Of a stretch of DNA of 19,063 nt, positions 15,180-19,063 are shown one piece after another. How positions within the stretch are numbered: the first letter of the stretch is position 1; every line of letters begins with the position of its first letter. The notes under the pieces are model-generated. The model made no database searches. It saw only the letters and a list, made by a program, of their open reading frames with translations, and had not been told where the DNA came from. The DNA comes from JAJPGZ01 sp041167105. GTDB lineage: Bacteria; Verrucomicrobiota; Verrucomicrobiia; Chthoniobacterales; UBA10450. The translations under genes were made by a program, and so were the position numbers. Where the stretch lies: NCBI GenBank assembly GCA_041167105.1, contig JBEEGX010000048.1:1-19063 (forward strand). The letters run 5' to 3'.

Positions 15180-15589
15180 TTCGCGCCGGTCTCTTGTGTG
15201 AACGCCGGCAGATTCTTCACACCCGCCAGTTTCAACGCGTCCATCACTTTCACGATTGTCCCGAACGAAGCTTTTTTGTCCGCCTGCAACGCGAGCGAAG
15301 ATTTTTTCGTCGGCGGCATCTGATTCACCGCGTTCTGCAAATCATCGACCGCTACCGGATTGCCATCGAGCTTCACTTCGTCGTTACCATCGACACTCAC
15401 GATTGCGTGTTCCATCTCGGCGGGTTGTTTCACCGCCGTTTTTGAATCCGGCAAATTGATCTGCACTTCGGGCTGATCTTTTTTAAACGTCGTCGAGACC
15501 ACGAAAAAGATGAGTAGGATCGTCAGAATATCGACGAGCGAGACGATGATGATCGACGGCGCGCGTCTTTTCTTCGGCGCGAATTTCAT
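15176..15589 (-). CDS. exbD: ExbD/TolR-family biopolymer transport protein
   Basis: The small periplasm-facing partner of an ExbB/TolQ proton channel. 137 residues with a basic N-terminus (MKFAPKKRRAP) and one transmembrane helix (SIIIVSLVDILTILLIFFVV) that contains the conserved proton-relay Asp20. A periplasmic domain of about 100 residues follows. Its ATG shares one base with the exbB stop, and its own stop overlaps the def start. The adjacent tonB-like gene supports an ExbD rather than TolR role, but the two families are hard to separate by eye. Confidence 0.9.
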   Translation of the reverse strand: MKFAPKKRRAPSIIIVSLVDILTILLIFFVVSTTFKKDQPEVQINLPDSKTAVKQPAEMEHAIVSVDGNDEVKLDGNPVAVDDLQNAVNQMPPTKKSSLALQADKKASFGTIVKVMDALKLAGVKNLPAFTQETGAK

Positions 15590-16302
15590 TACGCGACCGG
15601 CGCGCGCTGCGGCGTTGGAGTGATTGTCGATCTTGCGGCGGGGACTTCGCCGGCGACGCGACCGAAATACAATTTCGAAAGCAGATCGCTCACCAGCGAT
15701 TCCATCTCGATCGCCATGACTTCGACTTTCTTCGAGAAATAAACGAACGCGATCAAGCTCGGCACTGCGATACCGAGACCGAAGATGGTCGTGCTCAGTG
15801 CTTCCGAAATTCCGAGCGCAATTCGTTTCGCGTCCGCCGAGCCAGCGCTCAATCCCAAACTCGCGAACACGTGAATCAATCCCGACACCGTCCCGATTAA
15901 TCCAATCAACGGCGCGATGCCGACGACGACTTCGAGGATCACGAGCCCGCGCTCGAGCCGCACCATTTCATAACGCGCGCGCGTTTGCACCGCTTCGACG
16001 TTGTCCGAACGCGGCCAGCGCAAATGTTGCAGCGCCACGCGCACGAGTCGCGCGAGCGATGACGGATCGTGATGCACGACGCGCGCGAGTCGCTCCGCGC
16101 TTCCGCCAGGCACGAGGCGCTCCATTTCGCTTTCGACCGTGATCGGCAGAACATTTTTTTCGCGCAAGGCGAAGATGCGCAAAATGATTGTCGTGACCGC
16201 GACGATAGAGCACGCCAGCAGTGGCCACATGAACAGGCCGCCTTTAGTAAAAAATCCGGTCACGCTTTGCAGCGCTTCCGGCAATTCCGCTAAGATCGAC
16301 AT
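15589..16302 (-). CDS. exbB: MotA/TolQ/ExbB proton channel family protein
   Basis: The channel subunit that couples proton flow to TonB energisation. 237 residues with the three-helix pattern: helix 1 about 21-46 (GGLFMWPLLACSIVAVTTII), then a cytoplasmic loop, helix 2 about 118-145 (VVVGIAPLIGLIGTVSGLI, the family signature) and helix 3 about 162-190 (EALSTTIFGLGIAVPSLIAF). ATG 16302 is one base after the tonB stop. The first four codons, ATG TCG ATC TTA, coincide with an iterated 10-mer. A second copy near the 3' end codes for RST. Confidence 0.92.
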   Translation of the reverse strand: MSILAELPEALQSVTGFFTKGGLFMWPLLACSIVAVTTIILRIFALREKNVLPITVESEMERLVPGGSAERLARVVHHDPSSLARLVRVALQHLRWPRSDNVEAVQTRARYEMVRLERGLVILEVVVGIAPLIGLIGTVSGLIHVFASLGLSAGSADAKRIALGISEALSTTIFGLGIAVPSLIAFVYFSKKVEVMAIEMESLVSDLLSKLYFGRVAGEVPAARSTITPTPQRAPVA

Positions 16303-16303
16303 G

Positions 16304-17293
16304 TCAGTTCGGGTAAATGATGAAATTCATTCCTTCGATTTCCAAACCTTCCGGCGGCAACGTCGCCGCCAGATCGTCCGGAATCGGCGGAAGCTGCGCT
16401 TCCAAAACCGATTGTAAACAAATATTCGCGAAGGTCTCGTTCGACGTGTTCTCCGTCACCTGCAGTTTCTTCACCCGTCCGCTGCGATCGATGAAGAAAC
16501 GCACTTGCAAGGTGCCGATGTTCGCCATTTCCCGCCGCTGATCCATGTAGGCATACCAACGCGAACCGATCGCGTCTTTCATGATTTTTTCGTAGCGGCC
16601 GAGCGGTGTGGCCAACGCGTTCACTGACGAAATTCCACGGTTGCTGATCGCGCCCGCGATTTTCGTCTGCTCCTTCAACGGTCGATATGTCGATCTTACC
16701 GGCGCGGGCGTTTGCGCGGCGGACGCCTGCGGCGTCGGTTTCGGTTTCGTCAAAAGCGCGAACTGCTCGGCTTCGCGCGGAGTTGGTTGCGGCGCGACGG
16801 ATTCCTGTGGCGTTTGTTGCGGCGCCACGCTCGGCTGCGGCTGCGCGCCTTCGTTAGGCAAAGAATATGAATGCGACTCAAGATCGACATTCGGTCGATC
16901 CTTTCCCTCCTGCGACGGCAGCGGCATCCCGCTCGTCGGCGCCGATTGACTCGCGGCGATCGAGTTCGCATTCGACTCAAAAGTTTTTTCCTTCGGCGCT
17001 TCTTTTGCCGCTTTCGATTCATCCGTCTCCATGAACATGGAATTTTTTTGCGGAGCCACCGCCGGCGTCGGTGGAAGATCGACCATCGTCATCTCCATCG
17101 GCTTGTCTTCTTCCATCGGCTCGACGCGCGTGAATAGTTTGTCGTGAAACGCCGCGATGAAAGTTCCGATGATCAAATGAAGCGCGAGCGCGGCGAGCAA
17201 CGCCCAACCGATTTTGCGCAGCTCGGCGCGACGCTCCGCCGCGTCATCGACCGAGTGGCCGATGATAAATTCAGATGGTGCTGCCGTGCTCAT
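16304..17293 (-). CDS. tonB: TonB-like energy transducer
   Basis: Transmits proton-motive force from ExbB/ExbD to outer-membrane receptors. 329 residues: a short cytoplasmic N-terminus, one membrane anchor (IGWALLAALALHLIIGTFIAAF, about 28-49), a long Pro/Gln/Glu-rich periplasmic linker (about 60-205, for example PSVAPQQTPQESVAPQPTP), and a C-terminal domain from about 235 with LQVRFFIDRSGRVKKLQVTENT, the usual TonB C-terminal pattern. It is followed one base later by exbB, so the three genes form a Ton module. The glycosylase gene ends 14 bp upstream. No outer-membrane receptor is visible in the window. Two exact iterated 10-mers (RST, VDL) and one near-copy (17075) lie in the variable part. 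Confidence 0.87.
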   Translation of the reverse strand: MSTAAPSEFIIGHSVDDAAERRAELRKIGWALLAALALHLIIGTFIAAFHDKLFTRVEPMEEDKPMEMTMVDLPPTPAVAPQKNSMFMETDESKAAKEAPKEKTFESNANSIAASQSAPTSGMPLPSQEGKDRPNVDLESHSYSLPNEGAQPQPSVAPQQTPQESVAPQPTPREAEQFALLTKPKPTPQASAAQTPAPVRSTYRPLKEQTKIAGAISNRGISSVNALATPLGRYEKIMKDAIGSRWYAYMDQRREMANIGTLQVRFFIDRSGRVKKLQVTENTSNETFANICLQSVLEAQLPPIPDDLAATLPPEGLEIEGMNFIIYPN

Positions 17294-17307
17294 CGCGTCG
17301 CCGGAAT

Positions 17308-18219
17308 TTAGGTCACGCGCCGCTTCTTGTCATGGAGGGACGACCTCCGTGTCGTCCCCGATTTTTGGGACGGGACAGAACCCGTCCCTCCAACTTTGTT
17401 CATGCGCGCGTGATGAAAGAGGTACTGCTGCGCGTAGCCGCCGTGCTCGCCGAAGTATTCAGCCGCGAAGTCGCGCAAATGTTTCGTCGTCACCTTCCGT
17501 TTCCGCGCAAAATATTTTTCGCGCAAGGTGCGCTCGATCCAAACGTCGATCGGGAATGCGCGGAGCCGTTCGTAAGCGAAGAGCATCACACAATTAGCAA
17601 CCTTCGCACCCACGCCGGGCAAGGCACACAGCGCCGCGCGAAGATCGACATCGGACAAGATCGACAATCGCTCAAGATCGACATCTCCATTCGCGATGAG
17701 TCGCGCTGTCGCCAAAAGATTCTTGGCCCGATAACCGAGCGCGCACCCGCGCAATTCCTTTTCCGAACTGCGCGCGATCCGCTCCGCCCTCGGAAACGTG
17801 AAGACAATATGATTGTCGATCTTGCGCGGTTCACCAAACCGTTCGCGCATTGCGCGAGAGATCTGCCGAATGTGCGCCACCTGTTTCATCGACGAACAAA
17901 TGAACGTGGCCAGACATTCCCACTTCGGCTGTCGAATGATGCGCAGTCCCCGACAAAAATCTTTCGCCATATTCATCGCGGTGTCGTTCGGAAACGCGGC
18001 GCAGATTTTCCGAAGCGGATGATCGAGCGCGAAATAATTCCGCAGCAACTCGGCATTCGCATTTGAGCGCAGCTCCTTGTCGCGCTGCGAAATCCAAACC
18101 CCGATGTCCCCGATCGCGCCGACAAATCCGTTGTCGATCTTTTCCCAATGAAAGACCTGACCGGAGTTGAGCGTCTTCTCCAAATCGAAATCCGGCGCGG
18201 CGATTTCGATTGTTTTCAT
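17308..18219 (-). CDS. OGG1-type 8-oxoguanine DNA glycosylase/lyase
   Basis: A base-excision repair glycosylase of the HhH-GPD superfamily. 303 residues. The N-terminal OGG domain shows LNSGQVFHWEK. The helix-hairpin-helix is LCALPGVGAKVANCVMLFA (198-216) with catalytic Lys206, followed by the essential Asp225 (AFPIDVWIERTL). The family core ends at about GGYAQQYLFHHAR (260-272). The remaining 31 residues are mostly encoded by a 60-bp inverted-repeat element, so the natural stop seems to have been displaced. Five iterated 10-mers lie inside, three within 43 bp, producing DVDLERLSILSDVDL just before the HhH. ATG 18219 gives a normal family start. Confidence 0.9.
   Translation of the reverse strand: MKTIEIAAPDFDLEKTLNSGQVFHWEKIDNGFVGAIGDIGVWISQRDKELRSNANAELLRNYFALDHPLRKICAAFPNDTAMNMAKDFCRGLRIIRQPKWECLATFICSSMKQVAHIRQISRAMRERFGEPRKIDNHIVFTFPRAERIARSSEKELRGCALGYRAKNLLATARLIANGDVDLERLSILSDVDLRAALCALPGVGAKVANCVMLFAYERLRAFPIDVWIERTLREKYFARKRKVTTKHLRDFAAEYFGEHGGYAQQYLFHHARMNKVGGTGSVPSQKSGTTRRSSLHDKKRRVT
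17333..17392. repeat. 60-bp double-hairpin repeat element in the glycosylase 3' end
   Basis: Outer arms TGGAGGGACG (17333-17342) and CGTCCCTCCA (17383-17392) are exact reverse complements. Inside are two hairpins with 8-bp stems and 6-base loops: GGGACGAC/GTCGTCCC (17337-17358) and GGGACGGG/CCCGTCCC (17367-17388). The architecture is that of a REP- or MITE-like mobile repeat. I recall similar GGAGGGACGACCTCCGTG-type repeats in Verrucomicrobia genomes, from memory only. It is read through as the C-terminus of the glycosylase. Confidence 0.75.
17641..17683 (+). repeat. Three tandem copies of the iterated 10-mer
   Basis: Exact AAGATCGACA at 17641, 17657 and 17674, spaced 16 and 17 bp, all in the same orientation inside the glycosylase gene. 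On the coding (minus) strand they give VDL, SIL and VDL, so each is in a different or repeated frame and the frame stays open. Confidence 0.9.
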
Positions 18220-18222
18220 TCG

Positions 18223-18307
18223 CCACAGATTAACACGGATGAAACACGGATGATTTACGAATGGATGCCTTCAAAAAAATCCGTGTTTCATCCGTGTCCA
18301 TCCGTGG
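18223..18307. repeat. 85-bp imperfect inverted repeat between divergent genes
   Basis: The left arm at 18223-18251 (CCACAGATTAACACGGATG...) and the right arm at 18279-18307 are reverse complements at 26 of 29 positions, with a 27-base centre. Each arm contains direct repeats of ACACGGATGAA-type words. It fills most of the 103-bp gap between the divergent glycosylase and symporter starts. I recall CCACGGATGAACACGGAT-like repeats as common intergenic elements in several environmental phyla; this is from memory. It probably influences or carries promoters of both genes. Confidence 0.75.
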
Positions 18308-18322
18308 CTAAGTAAGATCGAC

Positions 18323-19063
18323 ATGGACGCGCGGCTGGCGATCGACACCGTTGTTCTGCTCACTTACTTCATCGGGATCGTTGCGCTCGGGCTTTGGGCG
18401 GGGCGTCGCAATCGCAACCTCGAGGATTTCTCGTTAGGCTCGCGCTCGATTCCGTGGTGGGCCGTGCTCGCGTCGATCATCGCCGCCGAAACAAGCGCCG
18501 CCACTTTCCTTGGCACGCCGGCGGAAGGATTCAAAACGCGCGGTTATTTTTACGGCCAGCTCGCCATCGGCACCGTTCTCGCACGCGTGTTCATCGCGTT
18601 CACGTTCATCAAACCGTACTACGATTATCGGGTGCAAAGCGTTTACGAATTTCTGACCGTCCGCTTCGGCACCAAAACGAAAAACATGGCCAGCGGGATT
18701 TTTCTGTTCACGCGCGTCCTCGGCATCGGCGTCCGGCTTTATCTCGGCGGCGCCATCATGGTGGTGATCTGGCGTTATCTCTTTCCGTCGTTGCCGGTCA
18801 ATCTCAACACCTACATCTGGGGAATTCTTTTCGTCACCATCATCACGACGATCTACACCGCCGTCGGCGGAATCAAAGCCGTCGTTTGGACCGATGTCAT
18901 TCAGGCCGTGCTCATGTTCAGCTCGGTGATATTCGCGATCTTTTTGCTGCTGCGACACATCCCTGGCGGACTCGAGACGGTGAAAACAAATCTCGGCGGT
19001 TGGTCGAACGTGAAGCTTTTTCAAACCGGCTGGGATTCGACATTGCCATTTGGCCCGGCGCTG
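18323..19063 (+). CDS. Sodium:solute symporter (SSS family), N-terminal part
   Basis: 247 codons are open to the window edge; full-length SSS proteins are usually 450-600 residues, so about half is visible. The sequence MDARLAIDTVVLLTYFIGIVALGLWAGRR forms helix 1. The conserved EDFSLGSRSIPWWAVLASIIAAETSAATFLGTP segment is the family Na+ site/signature region. YGQLAIGTVLARVFIAFTFI, VYEFLTVRFG and the signature-like YTAVGGIKAVVWTDVIQAVLM follow. Substrate cannot be told (sugars, acids, amino acids and others occur). ATG 18323 is chosen as the only start giving a normal N-terminus; its A is the last base of an iterated 10-mer. The frame is open only on this strand in family terms; the long antisense frame is a shadow. 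Confidence 0.92.
   Translation, partial: MDARLAIDTVVLLTYFIGIVALGLWAGRRNRNLEDFSLGSRSIPWWAVLASIIAAETSAATFLGTPAEGFKTRGYFYGQLAIGTVLARVFIAFTFIKPYYDYRVQSVYEFLTVRFGTKTKNMASGIFLFTRVLGIGVRLYLGGAIMVVIWRYLFPSLPVNLNTYIWGILFVTIITTIYTAVGGIKAVVWTDVIQAVLMFSSVIFAIFLLLRHIPGGLETVKTNLGGWSNVKLFQTGWDSTLPFGPAL

Larger units (their letters stand above)
340..18323. repeat. Dispersed iterated word AAGATCGACA(A/T), 41 exact copies
   Basis: Plus-strand copies start at 1086, 2625, 3109, 4099, 4899, 5794, 8170, 8881, 10475, 10578, 10764, 12169, 13735, 14937, 15163, 16292, 16880, 17641, 17657, 17674, 18314. Minus-strand copies (TGTCGATCTT) start at 340, 732, 2225, 2474, 3089, 3687, 4249, 7318, 8000, 8508, 8616, 9108, 9516, 10984, 14113, 14608, 15625, 16688, 17814, 18132. 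The base after the word is A or T in all 41; the base before is C in 24. One-mismatch copies that I saw: 3388, 5810, 6299, 6905, 12185, 17075. 35 copies lie in genes and 6 are between genes or at gene edges. The word has no stop codon in any of its six frames. Confidence 0.95.

Noticed and set aside
17641..17683. CRISPR-like repeats with 16-17 bp period
   Set aside because: The repeat is only 10 bases, spacers 6-7 bases, it lies within an intact glycosylase gene, and the same word is dispersed over the whole window.
18434..19024. 196-codon frame on the minus strand
   Set aside because: Antisense to the symporter; composition dominated by Asp, Glu, His and Arg with no recognisable motif.

Overview
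This window is a gene-dense, moderately GC-rich bacterial chromosome segment with 22 recognisable protein genes. Two are cut by the window edges: uvrC on the left and a sodium:solute symporter on the right. The protein style, a general lack of Shine-Dalgarno sequences and the dispersed repeats suggest a Verrucomicrobia lineage, perhaps Spartobacteria/Chthoniobacterales. That placement is inference; no rRNA or other decisive marker is present. I see no tRNA, rRNA, CRISPR array, phage gene or transposase.

Layout, left to right. (1) 1-2187, minus strand: a CBS-domain site-2 protease (M50) followed by uvrC. (2) 2217-3299, plus: an FAD oxidoreductase of the geranylgeranyl-reductase type, overlapping tail to tail with folD (minus). 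(3) 4174-5369, minus: ubiX and a DUF374-type acyltransferase, coupled through a TTGA overlap. (4) 5415-6891, plus: a VOC/glyoxalase protein and a secreted D-Ala-D-Ala carboxypeptidase. (5) 6927-8148, minus: mtnP and a small lipoprotein. (6) 8221-11038, plus: miaB, a six-helix membrane protein and a GT9 glycosyltransferase, joined by ATGA and TTGA overlaps. (7) 11005-13542, minus: dnaA then dnaN. (8) 13543-14063: a 521-bp non-coding region upstream of dnaA with two degenerate DnaA-box-like 9-mers and an A/T-rich part, a candidate replication origin. (9) 14064-14585, plus: a small secreted protein. (10) 14586-18219, minus: a tightly packed run of an OGG-type DNA glycosylase, tonB, exbB, exbD and def. 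(11) 18323-end, plus: the start of an SSS-family symporter.

The most striking signal is not a gene. The 10-mer AAGATCGACA occurs 41 times exactly (21 on plus, 20 on minus), about once per 465 bp, against about 0.04 expected for random sequence. In every copy the next base is A or T. It lies inside genes in all but one of the six possible frame/orientation relations, giving VDL, KID, QDR, SIL/SIF or RST in unrelated proteins, and at gene boundaries. It is absent from dnaA and dnaN. Near-duplicate pairs recur at 16-bp spacing, and one pair forms a perfect 14-bp hairpin inside a coding sequence. This resembles DNA-uptake sequences or the cyanobacterial HIP1 in style, but I do not recognise the word from any described system. 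A weaker second word, GCCTAACG, and two larger inverted-repeat elements (17333-17392 and 18223-18307) are also present. The first of these two supplies the C-terminal tail of the glycosylase.
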